The notes under the pieces are model-generated. The model did not search any database. It had not been told where the DNA came from and saw nothing but the letters and a program-made list of their open reading frames with translations. From an uncultured Mycoplasmatales bacterium (GTDB lineage: Bacteria > Bacillota_I > Bacilli_A > Mycoplasmatales > Mycoplasmoidaceae), in NCBI GenBank assembly GCA_910578525.1, contig CAJTRF010000003.1:1-64000 (forward strand): a stretch of 64,000 nucleotides of DNA. The letters run 5' to 3'. The position numbers and the translations under genes were made by a program. This document shows positions 32,199-41,115 of this stretch, in pieces. Each line of letters opens with the position of its first letter. Within the stretch, counting starts at the first letter, position 1.

Positions 32199-32250
32199 AA
32201 AAGTTAATATTATTATAAAAAAAATATGACCATATAATATTATTGTTTAT

Positions 32251-33006
32251 ATGGGATTACCAATAGTTAGCACTAAACTTGCAAAATTTGCTAAAAAATT
32301 AATTTCTGATAAGAAATATCGTGATAGTTCAAACATGTTTATTTGTGAATCAGCAAAAGTAATTAAAAACATTATGTCTCAAGGATATAAATTAGTTAAT
32401 TTATTAATTACTTCTGATTCTAAATATTTAAATGATTTTAAATCACTACCTAATGTAGGATTAATTAGTAATCAAACATTAAAGTCTATTTCCTTATTGA
32501 AAAATTCAGATGGTACAATTGCTATCTTTGAAAAGAAAGTAAACAAGATTCAAATTAAAACCAATGGTAAATATTTAGTTTTGAATAAAATTCAAAACCC
32601 TGGTAATTTAGGAACAATAATTAGAACGGCTTGTGCTTTTGATATAGATGGAATCTATATCACCAATGATTCAGTGGATTTGTACCATCCAGAAACAATT
32701 AGGAACACTATGGGATACATTGGTATTACTCCGATTGCTACATATTACAACTACTTTGATGTAATTTCTTTGTTACAAAAAAATCACATTAAAGTGTATG
32801 CAACGGCATTAAATCAAAAATCAACCGATGTTAATAAAGTTAAGTTAACAAAAGGAATAGCAATTGTTTTTGGTAATGAAGGGAATGGATTAAACCATAA
32901 AGAAATTAGAGTCTGTGATCAATCAATATATATTAATACAAACCCTAAAGTTGAATCTTTAAATGTAGCGATTGCTGCTGGAATAATCTTAAGTAAGATT
33001 AATTAA
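32251..33006 (+). CDS. SpoU/TrmH-family RNA 2'-O-methyltransferase
   Basis: 251 residues. An N-terminal substrate-binding domain precedes the knotted methyltransferase with motif 1 NPGNLGTIIRTA, motif 2 IVFGNEGNGL and motif 3 ESLNVAIAAGI. It methylates a ribose 2'-OH in rRNA or tRNA using S-adenosylmethionine. The exact target (RlmB-like rRNA position or tRNA) cannot be decided. It is followed one base later by a pseudouridine synthase, giving an RNA-modification pair. Confidence 0.92.
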   Translation: MGLPIVSTKLAKFAKKLISDKKYRDSSNMFICESAKVIKNIMSQGYKLVNLLITSDSKYLNDFKSLPNVGLISNQTLKSISLLKNSDGTIAIFEKKVNKIQIKTNGKYLVLNKIQNPGNLGTIIRTACAFDIDGIYITNDSVDLYHPETIRNTMGYIGITPIATYYNYFDVISLLQKNHIKVYATALNQKSTDVNKVKLTKGIAIVFGNEGNGLNHKEIRVCDQSIYINTNPKVESLNVAIAAGIILSKIN

Positions 33007-33007
33007 T

Positions 33008-33937
33008 ATGAAATCTGTTGTAGTTAATAAAAATGATGCTAATCAAAGAATAGATAATTTTATAAAGAAAGTTTTTCCTAAACTTTCGTTAACTCAAATT
33101 TATAAATACTTAAGAATTAAAAGAATTAAAGTTAATAACAAAAAAGTACCTATTAACTATCAGTTGCAGCTTAATGACAAAATTGATTTATATATCAATG
33201 ATGAACTGTTGTCTAACGACAATAAAAAAGATTTTTTATTAACTAATAAGCCAATTGAGATTGTTTATGAAGATGACAATATTTTATTAGTTAATAAACC
33301 AATTGGTTTAGTTGTTCATGAAGATGAAACAAATAATACAGACACGCTATTGAATAGAATAAAAAATCATTTAATTAAAAAAGGTGAATGAGATTATCAA
33401 AATGAAAACTCCTTTGCACCAAGTCTTGTAAATAGAATTGACCGTAATACAACCGGAATTGTCATAGCTGCTAAGAATGCGGAATCATTAAGAATCCTTA
33501 ATGAAAAAATTAAAAATCATGAAATAAAAAAAACTTACTATGCAAGAGTTTGGGGGATTATTGATCCAAAACAAGATGAACTTACAGGGTTTTTAACAAA
33601 AAATTCTAAAACTAAAATGGTTAAGATTTCTAAGAAACCTATTAGTAAAGATTCAAAACAAATCATAACTAAATATAAAACTATCTCTCATGATAAAGAA
33701 ACTAGTTTGTTAGAAATTGAATTAATAACAGGTAAAACACATCAAATAAGAGCTCACATGGCCTTTATTGGCCATCCGTTAGTTGGCGAACAAAAATATT
33801 CTAATGATAGTGTTAAAAAAACAAAAGGCTTTCAACACTTATGTGCATATAAAATTAAATTTTGTTTTAAAACGAACGCTTCAACTTTGAACTATTTAAA
33901 TAACAAAGAATTCAAATTAAAATCTATTAATCTATAG
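33008..33937 (+). CDS. RluD-family pseudouridine synthase
   Basis: 309 residues. An N-terminal S4 RNA-binding domain (about 1-60, with RIDNFIKKVFPKLSLTQIYKYL) leads to the catalytic domain, with NKPIGLVVHED and the active-site Asp in VNRIDRNTTGIVIAAK, and the ITGKTHQIRAHM motif. It isomerises uridines in rRNA. One in-frame TGA (33389) is read as Trp. The RluC versus RluD assignment is left open. Confidence 0.93.
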
Positions 33938-33994
33938 ATTAATATTTTTATAATATTTATGTTTGTTTGTTAAATTGAATATGGTTTGTTTAAT

Positions 33995-34264
33995 ATGAAT
34001 AAAGATAACGTTTTAAAAATTGTTAAAAACCCTATGTTTAAAAATACTATGTATTTTGTTTATGTAGGACTAATAATTTTATTTTCTATATTAGGAATAG
34101 CTGATCAAATTTCAGGGTTTGTGCTAAGATCATCAAACCCAATCGGAGTAGGTACACTATCGATTTTCGGATTTATAGCAATGATCTTAATTCTTTTGTT
34201 CATAGTCTATAAGATTGCTCAATTAATTAAAAATAAAAAACCAGTTACTCCTACAAAAGAATAA
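33995..34264 (+). CDS. small membrane protein of unknown function
   Basis: 89 residues from ATG 33995, with two membrane helices (about 18-40 and 54-78), a basic N-terminus and a Lys/Pro-rich tail. No domain is recognised. A TTG at 33986 could extend it by three residues. A TATAAT at 33949-33954 and a following terminator suggest a single-gene unit. Confidence 0.7.
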   Translation: MNKDNVLKIVKNPMFKNTMYFVYVGLIILFSILGIADQISGFVLRSSNPIGVGTLSIFGFIAMILILLFIVYKIAQLIKNKKPVTPTKE

Positions 34265-34286
34265 ATTAAATGAAATTTAATAAATT

Positions 34287-34322
34287 AGCATATAAAGTAA
34301 AAATACTTAATATGCTTTTTAT
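34287..34322 (+). terminator. terminator before rpsP
   Basis: Long stem agcatat/atatgct with an inner aagt/actt extension, followed by a T-run. Confidence 0.7.
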
Positions 34323-34330
34323 TTTTTGTA

Positions 34331-34336
34331 TATAAT
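34331..34336 (+). promoter_or_regulatory. -10 box for rpsP-trmD-rplS
   Basis: TATAAT 33 bases before rpsP; a perfect AGGAGG follows at 34355-34360. Confidence 0.55.
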
Positions 34337-34368
34337 ACACTACACATAATAAATAGGAGGAAATAAAC

Positions 34369-34728
34369 TTGGTAAAGATTAGATTAACAAGACTTGGAAA
34401 ACATAAAGATCCATTTTACCGTATAGTAGCTACTGACTCTAGAACAAAAAGAGATGGTGGTTTCATTGCTATATTAGGTACATATGAACCGTTTTCAGGT
34501 AAGACTGTTATCAACAGTCAATTAACTTTAGATTTCTTATCTAAAGGTGCTCAACCTACTGATACAATTCTTAATTTATTTAAGACTAATGGTATCTGAG
34601 CTGAATTTTTAAAAACTAAGAATTCTAAAAAGGCTAAGAAACACCGTAGACCAAAGAAAACTAAAAAAGCTGCACCTAAAAAAGCTGCTGCTCCAAAAAC
34701 TGCTGAAGTAAAAACTGAAGCTAAATAG
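34369..34728 (+). CDS. rpsP: 30S ribosomal protein S16
   Basis: 119 residues. The core VKIRLTRLGKHKDPFYRIVATDSRTKRDG is diagnostic. The start is TTG at 34369, set by the AGGAGG eight bases upstream; no ATG is available. A C-terminal Lys/Ala/Pro-rich tail of about 35 residues goes beyond the normal end. It starts the conserved rpsP-trmD-rplS group (rimM is absent between them). Confidence 0.95.
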
Positions 34729-34730
34729 TA

Positions 34731-35402
34731 ATGCGCATTACAGTTTTAACTTTGTTTCCTGAAATGTTTAAAGGCGTTATTGATGAATCAATAATAGCCC
34801 GTGCAATTCATGATAAAAAAGTTGAGATTAAAATTATTAACTTTAGAGATTTTTCTAAAGACAAACATAAAAAAGTTGATGATTACCAATATGGTGGTGG
34901 TGCTGGAATGGTGCTTAAATTACAACCAATAGTTGATTGTTTGAAATCAATTAAGACAAAAAACTCACATGTTGTATTAATGTCGCCCCAAGGCAAACAA
35001 TACAATCAAACTAAAGTAAAACAACTGGCAAAATACAAAGATTTAATAATTATTGCCGGTCATTACGAAGGGTTTGATGAAAGAATTATTCATTATGTTG
35101 ATGAAATAATTTCAATAGGTGATTATATTCTTACTGGAGGAGAAATTCCTGCAATGGTTTTAGTGGATTCAATCACAAGAACATTAAAAGGAGTAATCTC
35201 TAAAGATTCATTAGAATCTGAATCCTTCAATAATAATTTGTTAGATTATCCAATCTATACAAAACCATTAAATTTTGAAGGACATAAAGTACCAAACATA
35301 TTATTGTCAGGTAATCACAAACATATTAATGAGTTTAGAAATAAACAAAGATTAATAAAAACAAAAAGGATGCGTAAAGACATTATGAAGAAAGGAAAAT
35401 AA
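34731..35402 (+). CDS. trmD: tRNA (guanine37-N1)-methyltransferase
   Basis: 223 residues. SPOUT-knot features are clear: YQYGGGAGMVLKLQPI, MSPQGKQYNQ, AGHYEGFDERI and GDYILTGGEIPAMV. It methylates G37 of tRNAs to prevent frameshifting. It starts two bases after rpsP. Confidence 0.97.
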   Translation: MRITVLTLFPEMFKGVIDESIIARAIHDKKVEIKIINFRDFSKDKHKKVDDYQYGGGAGMVLKLQPIVDCLKSIKTKNSHVVLMSPQGKQYNQTKVKQLAKYKDLIIIAGHYEGFDERIIHYVDEIISIGDYILTGGEIPAMVLVDSITRTLKGVISKDSLESESFNNNLLDYPIYTKPLNFEGHKVPNILLSGNHKHINEFRNKQRLIKTKRMRKDIMKKGK

Positions 35403-35405
35403 TTC

Positions 35406-35768
35406 ATGAAAAAAATTAATAGTAAAAAAATTCTAAATCAATTAGAAAAAACTCAAATGAGAGATGATTTACCTGAATTTCGTTCAGGAGACACAATTTC
35501 TGTACATGTTAAAGTTACTGAAGGTAACAAAACAAGAGTACAAAGATTTGATGGTATTGTTTTAAAAGTAACAGGTAAAGGACTATCTAAGTCATTTACT
35601 ATCCGTAAAGAATCTTCTGGAATTGGTGTTGAAGAAACATTCTCTTACCATTCACCATTAATTGTTAAAATTGATGTTAACAGACGTGGTAAGGTTAGAC
35701 GTGCTTATATTTCATATATGAGAGAACGTTCAGGAAAATCTGCTCGTATTAAACAAGCTAAGAAATAA
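35406..35768 (+). CDS. rplS: 50S ribosomal protein L19
   Basis: 120 residues. It contains FRSGDTISVHVKVTEGNKTRVQRFDGIVL, SKSFTIRKESSGIGVE and HSPLIVKIDVNRRGKVRRA, the standard L19 blocks. It lies at the 30S/50S interface. It ends the rpsP-trmD-rplS unit. Confidence 0.97.
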   Translation: MKKINSKKILNQLEKTQMRDDLPEFRSGDTISVHVKVTEGNKTRVQRFDGIVLKVTGKGLSKSFTIRKESSGIGVEETFSYHSPLIVKIDVNRRGKVRRAYISYMRERSGKSARIKQAKK

Positions 35769-35781
35769 TTTCTAGTCAGTC

Positions 35782-36972
35782 ATGGATAAGAATAACAAGA
35801 ATCCAAAGACAAAAAATTTTAAAGTTGGTTCTTTTCACCACGTTAAAGTTAAAAATGGAAGTATAAAGTTTAAAAAACTTTATCAACTTTCTACTTGACA
35901 ACGTTATCTAACTGCTATTCTTGTTGGAATAATTATGGCAGTTATAGTTCAATTTTTAATCAAAAACACTGGACTATATAATACAGGTTTGTCAGCGATT
36001 ATCCAAGGATTCTCTAGATTAGTTTATACTGTTATGAATCACAACGGTGTAAACAAGAGTACTGCTGAACTAACTTTCAATTTGTTATTCTGAATAACAT
36101 ATTTTATTTTAAATATCCCTTTATTTATTTTTTCTTATTTCAAAGTTGGTAAAACATTCACTAAACTTACATTAGTTTATTTATTTTTTAATACATTGTC
36201 AGGGTTTGCATTATCTTCAATAAAAGGTGTTAATGATATATTTATTTTTGGTAAAACAATCTCAGAGTCTAGTAATGTTTTAGCGGAAAACAAAGTATAT
36301 GTAATGCCTTTTTATTTTAGTGGCCATCCAGATCTATTTGATACAGAACATGATCCAATTAAAACTTTTTTCTTATTTTTAACAGCTAGTATTTATGGAT
36401 TGTTGTCATCAACAGCTTTTTCAATTATTTATATAATTGGAAGTTGTTCAGCAGGATTAGATACTCTTTCAATTTACTATGCTACTAAAAAAGGGAAAAG
36501 CATTAGTAATATATTAGTAATTATTAATACTGTTTCAATGGTAATTGGATCTACAATGGGTTCGTATTTGTCGGCTGGAATCATTGATAATAATTGTTAT
36601 AGTTGACAATTCTTCTTCTCAGCAAATCTATTTGCTTCTTATTTAAGTATTATTATTTTCGGCTTTACTTTAAACAAATATTTCCCTTTAAATAAAAATG
36701 TTAAAGTAGAAATTTTTTCAGATAGTCAAACTGAAATTCGTAATTATTTGTACCAAAATAATTACACTCACCCATTATCTATCTTTGATAACACAGGCGG
36801 TTATAGTTTGAGACAACATAAAATGTTGATGACTATTTGTATGTATATTGAGTTACCAAAATTAATTAACAACATTAGAGACATTGATAAAAATTGTTTA
36901 ATTGTTGCAACAATTATTGATGACATTGATGGAACTGTCAATGTTTGACAACAAGGATCAACAGAAGAATAA
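35782..36972 (+). CDS. YitT-family membrane protein (DUF161/DUF2179)
   Basis: 396 residues. After a basic cytoplasmic N-terminus of about 45 residues come five to six membrane helices, with GCSAGLDTLSIYYATKKGKSIS typical of the YitT family (G-x-S-x-G-x-D). A cytoplasmic C-terminal DUF2179 domain (about 305-390, with SLRQHKMLMTIC) follows. Function is not established. It sits between rplS and rbgA with short gaps. Confidence 0.85.
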
Positions 36973-36975
36973 ACT

Positions 36976-37773
36976 ATGGGGAAGATTAATTGGTTTCCAG
37001 GGCATATGGCAAAAGCCATTGCTGATTTGCAAACCAAAAAGAAAAATTTTGATATGTTAATAGAAATTGTGGATGCGCGTTGCCCACATATTTCTAGTAA
37101 TCATGAATTATTACAAAGTTTTAACTTACCAGTATTAACAATTGCTGTTAAACAAGATCTTGCAATTGTTGATAATAGTTTTTTGAACATTTCCACAAAT
37201 GACAAGAAAGCAAGAAAACTTATTCTTAATAGAATTAAACAAGAATTAAAGCCTAAGATTGATAAAGCTAGATCTAAAGGATTATTAAATCCTCAATTTA
37301 ATATTTTAGTATTAGGTTTACCTAATATAGGTAAATCTTCATTTATTAATTTATTACTAAATAAAAATAATTTAATAGTTCAAAACTATCCAGGGGTAAC
37401 AAGAAAACAAACACTAGTAAAAATAGATAATATGTTATTTCTAAATGATTCTCCTGGAATACTATTTAAAAACATTGATGACGACACTACGGGATACATT
37501 TTATCTTTGATAGGATGTATTAAAAAAGAAGTAGTACCAATGTATGAAGTAATTAAATTTGCCTATGAATTTTATTGCAATAAATATCCTAATCAAATTA
37601 AACAAAAATTTGAATTAAATGAATTTGGCAATTTTGAACATTTTTTAGAAAATGTATGTAAAAAATACCAATTCATTTTAAATGGCAATACACTTGATAA
37701 AGAAAGAGCATTAGAATATTTATATTCTATGTTTATGAATGGAAGGATTTGCAAGGTAAATTATGAAAACTAA
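36976..37773 (+). CDS. rbgA: ribosome biogenesis GTPase A
   Basis: 265 residues of the YlqF/RbgA family. The circularly permuted order G4-G1-G3 is visible: NWFPGHMAKA at the N-terminus, KQDL as G4 (usually NKxD), GLPNIGKSSF as G1 and NDSPG as G3. It acts in late maturation of the 50S subunit. The change from NKxD to KQDL is notable. The end overlaps rnhB by 11 bases. Confidence 0.93.
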   Translation: MGKINWFPGHMAKAIADLQTKKKNFDMLIEIVDARCPHISSNHELLQSFNLPVLTIAVKQDLAIVDNSFLNISTNDKKARKLILNRIKQELKPKIDKARSKGLLNPQFNILVLGLPNIGKSSFINLLLNKNNLIVQNYPGVTRKQTLVKIDNMLFLNDSPGILFKNIDDDTTGYILSLIGCIKKEVVPMYEVIKFAYEFYCNKYPNQIKQKFELNEFGNFEHFLENVCKKYQFILNGNTLDKERALEYLYSMFMNGRICKVNYEN

Positions 37774-38383
37774 CATGTACCTTTATGAAAATAAATTCTT
37801 TCTTAAAAATGCTAAACACATTGCTGGTGTAGATGAAGCTGGTCGTGGGTGTTGAGCAGGTCCGTTAGTAGTGGCCGCTTGCATTCTACCAACAAAATAT
37901 AAAAATGATCATATTAGAGATTCAAAAACATTGTCTATTAAAAAAAGACAACAATTATTTGACATCATCATTAAAGATGCATTAGACTACCAAATCATTT
38001 TTATTGATCCAGAAGAAGTTGATAAACTAAATCCTAAAGAGGCATCTATTGAAGGAATGCGTCGTGCCTTAACTATGTTAAAAGTTTCTCCAGATGTTGC
38101 TTTAATTGATTTTGAAAAAATTCCTAATTTAAAAATTAAACAACAATCAATTGTTAAAGGAGATGCTAAATCAATTAGCATTGCTGCAGCTTCTATTTTA
38201 GCTAAGGTAGCACGTGATAACTATATGATTAAGATTAACAAAAAGTACCCTCAATATAACTTTAGTAAACATAAAGGTTATGGAACACTTGAACATGTTA
38301 AAGAAATCAAGAAGTATGGTCCAATTAAAGGTTTTCATAGATTTTCTTATAAACCAATTAAAAATATAATAAACCATGTTTAA
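37763..38383 (+). CDS. rnhB: ribonuclease HII
   Basis: 206 residues. Active-site motif GVDEAGRGCWAGPLV (Asp, Glu; the consensus is GVDEVGRGPLAGP), then ALIDF in place of the usual L-D-G/D region, and KGDAKSISIAAASILAKVARD. The C-terminus HKGYGTLEHVKEIKKYGP is typical. It removes ribonucleotides from DNA. The Trp in GRGCWAGP is a TGA codon. Confidence 0.94.
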
Positions 38384-38385
38384 TA

Positions 38386-38391
38386 TATAAT
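38386..38391 (+). promoter_or_regulatory. -10 box for the 38405 gene
   Basis: TATAAT starts 3 bases after the rnhB stop and ends 13 bases before the next ATG. Confidence 0.45.
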
Positions 38392-38404
38392 TTATCTCAT
38401 TACT

Positions 38405-39007
38405 ATGGAAAAATTATTATCAACAATTAAAAAAATTAAAGATTTAGACTATAACCAAAAATTTGAAATCAAGAAATTATTTGCTAATCCAGATACTCTT
38501 GAAGCTCAACGTAACCAAATGAAGAGCATTAATCCAAAAGCTACTCCTGATGAAGTTGAAAAGAGAGTTTTCAACTTAGTTGTTAGAGACAACATTTTCA
38601 ATGCAATCATGAATTACATTGTTACATGTTATGAATTTAGCATTGACAAAAGTGAAATTGAAAAATATTCTGAAAGAGTAAAAACTATTTACAAGAATGC
38701 TCCTGCAGAAAAGATTAATGAAATTACTGAAATTACTCTTAAGAAAACTCTAGTTTTCTCTGAATTGGCAAAATTATGAGACATCAGAACTACTGATGAA
38801 GAAACTAAGAATTCATTACAAAATTATTACAAGATGACTAACAATCCTATTAGAGATATCTTGGAAAACAAAAATCAATTTGAAGGTTACAAACAAATGA
38901 TTCAAGATCAAAAAATAACTGCAGAAATCATTATGAGATTTAAAAATGTTAAAATTGATCTACCAAAACCAGATACTAATAAACCACAAGAACAAACTAG
39001 TAAATAA
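38405..39007 (+). CDS. helical cytoplasmic protein of unknown function
   Basis: 200 residues, strongly charged and helix-rich, with no signal peptide or membrane segment. The stretch ATPDEVEKRVFNLVVRDNIF and the overall make-up faintly recall the peptide-binding helical region of trigger factor, but I cannot support a family call. It is transcribed on its own behind a promoter and ends near a weak terminator. Confidence 0.7.
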
Positions 39008-39022
39008 AAAAACAGGCCATAA
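39007..39022 (+). repeat. 16-bp direct repeat, left copy
   Basis: The 16-mer aaaaaacaggccataa occurs here and again at 39918-39933, bracketing the lipoprotein gene. The right copy is half of a perfect terminator hairpin; here the matching arm has decayed to agttttgt, leaving at best a weak terminator for the 38405 gene. Confidence 0.8.
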
Positions 39023-39041
39023 AGTTTTGTGCTATTTTACA

Positions 39042-39095
39042 TTTTTATAAAAATTTCTGATTTGTGATATAATAAAATTAAAATTTTTATAAAAA
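39042..39095. promoter_or_regulatory. lipoprotein promoter between perfect 15-bp inverted repeats
   Basis: Positions 39042-39056 and 39081-39095 are exact reverse complements (core tttttataaaaa, itself palindromic, plus three more bases). Between them lies an extended -10 promoter, TGATATAAT (39065-39073), reading toward the lipoprotein gene. The layout resembles an invertible promoter segment. Confidence 0.45.
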
Positions 39096-39104
39096 GGAAA
39101 AAAT

Positions 39105-39848
39105 ATGAATAAAAAATTAATCAAAACTATAGCAAGTGTTACTTGCGGTTTCGGAGTTGTAGGAGGAATTTCTGCATGCTCTTTAGTTGGTAAAAACAAC
39201 AATTCTGCTATCATGGCAAAATGTGTAGTTAACAATAGCAATGCTTTAGTAGCTAACACATACACAGTATCTTTAAGCTCATCTTCTATTCGATCTAGTA
39301 ACTCAATTCACATCGATTATGACTACCTTGTAAATGGTTCAGAATTCTATGGTGAAATGATGGCTTCTTCATTAAACTATGTTGTACATTATGATGCAAA
39401 TAGTACATTGAAATTTAAAAACGACCATTCTAGCCAATCTATATTCTCAATTAAAGAACTTCCAGGAGTAACGGTTGATGGATGAGTAGATGGTACATTT
39501 AAAAGTTGATCTGCAATTCCATTTACAACAACTGACACTATTAATTTAAACAATCACCATCTAACATATGATGGTTCTGTTGCAAATCCTTACTGATTTA
39601 TTAGTTCTAAACACGTTGGAACTCAATGTGGATTTCTTTCAGGTGACAATCGTTACAATAATGGCGATGACTTTTTTAGTGCTTTATATGTAACAATTGA
39701 TGATAATGGTCAAATTTCATGTGATACAAGCAAACACCAAGTTTTACACTGAGGTGCTAGAAGTCAAAAAGACATGTATTCAAAGAAAGATTTAGCTGGA
39801 GATTCTACAACTGAAAACATTATTAAACAAAGCTGATCTAATAACTAA
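39105..39848 (+). CDS. surface lipoprotein
   Basis: 247 residues. A lipoprotein signal peptide (basic start, hydrophobic residues 10-22) ends in GISAC with Cys25. The mature protein is rich in Ser, Asn, Thr and Tyr with TGA-encoded Trp residues and has no recognised domain. Size and composition recall the P35-type lipoproteins of M. penetrans relatives, but that is only an impression. It stands alone, with its promoter between inverted repeats and a terminator downstream, flanked by a 16-bp direct repeat. Confidence 0.85.
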
Positions 39849-39917
39849 TTAAAATATTTTTTATATAAATCCCTCAAAACTTGAGTGGTCCCAAATCGCA
39901 CTTTATATTTCAATTTT

Positions 39918-39949
39918 AAAAAACAGGCCATAAGGCTTGTTTTTTATTT
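39918..39949. terminator. terminator after the lipoprotein gene (right copy of the direct repeat)
   Basis: Stem aaacaggcc/ggcttgttt with a 4-base loop (ataa) and one G-T pair, followed by a T-run. The left arm is the right copy (39918-39933) of the 16-bp direct repeat. It also serves the convergent membrane-protein gene. The rest of the 39849-39964 gap has only a small ctcaa/ttgag hairpin. Confidence 0.75.
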
Positions 39950-39964
39950 ATATTTAATATATTA

Positions 39965-40366
39965 TTATCAATGAGTTGAAATGATAAATGCAGCTATAAC
40001 AGCAGCGACCATGAATATTATTATTAATACAAGAGATATTCATGTAAATGGTTTTTTATTAATTGACACTTGGAATGATCAATATATAAATGATTCAATT
40101 ATTAAACCGATCCATCCTATTACACCAACAACTAAACCAATTCATCCTAAAATATTAGCTAATGCATTATCACTTTCTAAACCATTTAAAGAGAAACCAA
40201 ATAATACTCCAAAAAGAATTCCAATGAATGCGCATAATGATGAAATCACTCCAAATCAAATTGATTTTTGTCTTTTAGTAGGATCTTTTTTAATTTGCTG
40301 AGCCTTTAAAAAACTTTTATTTCATTTAAAAATTAAGTTTCAAAAATTATTTCCTGAGCTTGCCAT
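39965..40366 (-). CDS. small membrane protein of unknown function
   Basis: 133 residues on the minus strand, with seven Trp codons read from TGA or TGG. A basic N-terminal segment (about 1-35) precedes three membrane helices (about 37-59, 70-95 and 104-128). No family is recognised. It is convergent with the lipoprotein gene and divergent from the acetyltransferase gene. TGA breaks hide it under the standard code. Confidence 0.72.
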
Positions 40367-40431
40367 ATAAAAGGATTATAGATGTAAAGTGTTAAATATT
40401 TAATATAACTAAATAAATAAAAGAAACTTTT

Positions 40432-41070
40432 ATGATTAAAAGAGATCCTGATCCGAATAAAATATATCCAGTTAAAAATTGTAAAACAGTTATACATATT
40501 AAACCAACAATAAAAAATAAAAATATCATTGTTGGAGAATTTTCATATTTTAGCGATTTAGATTTTGAAAAACATGTCACACATCATTATGACTTTGTTG
40601 GCGACAAATTAATCATTGGAAAATTTTGCCAAATAGGCAAAGGTGTAGAGTTTGTTATGAATGGAGCAAATCACAAAATGGATTGTGTTTCCACTTATCC
40701 ATTTTACATTATGGATTCTTGAAAACAAAATGCTCCTAAACTTTCAGAATTACCAATTAAAGGTGACACAATTATCGGAAATGATGTTTGAATAGGGCAA
40801 AATTGTACAATTCTTCCAGGAATCCACATAGGAGATGGCGCAATAATAGGTTTAAATAGTACGGTCGCTTCTGATATACCTCCTTATTCAATAGCTGTTG
40901 GTAATCCTGCAAAAGTCATTAAAAAAAGATTTGATAACGAATTAATAAAAATTCTTTTAAAATTCAAATGGTGAGATAAAAAACCTGAAGAAATTAATGA
41001 ATTAATTCCTTTATTGACTTCTAACAATATATCTTTAATAAAAAGAGAATTAAAGAAAAAGATAAAATAA
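40432..41070 (+). CDS. Vat/CatB-type xenobiotic O-acetyltransferase
   Basis: 212 residues of left-handed beta-helix hexapeptide type. The active-site His lies in MNGANHKMDCVSTYPF (His81), followed by PKLSELPIKGDTIIGNDVWIG, IGDGAIIGLNSTVASDIPPYS and VGNPAKVIKKRF. These blocks are close, from memory, to streptogramin A acetyltransferases (Vat), which transfer acetyl from acetyl-CoA to the drug hydroxyl; related CatB enzymes acetylate chloramphenicol. Many homologues act on unknown or sugar substrates, so resistance is possible but unproven. Residue His81 matches the catalytic His82 numbering of VatD closely. It is divergent from the membrane-protein gene. Confidence 0.83.
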
Positions 41071-41100
41071 ATAACTTAGTGCCCTTAATATTTTTATTTT

Positions 41101-41106
41101 TATAAT
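41101..41106 (+). promoter_or_regulatory. -10 box for lysS
   Basis: TATAAT ends 9 bases before the lysS ATG; the leader would be only a few bases. Confidence 0.5.
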
Positions 41107-41115
41107 ATAAACACT

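Noticed and set aside
38405..39007. Trigger factor
   Set aside because: Only a faint resemblance to the helical C-terminal region; no PPIase or ribosome-binding domain is present.
39981..40301. Plus-strand open frame of 106 codons
   Set aside because: It is the antisense shadow of the minus-strand membrane-protein gene 39965-40366, which has coherent membrane helices.
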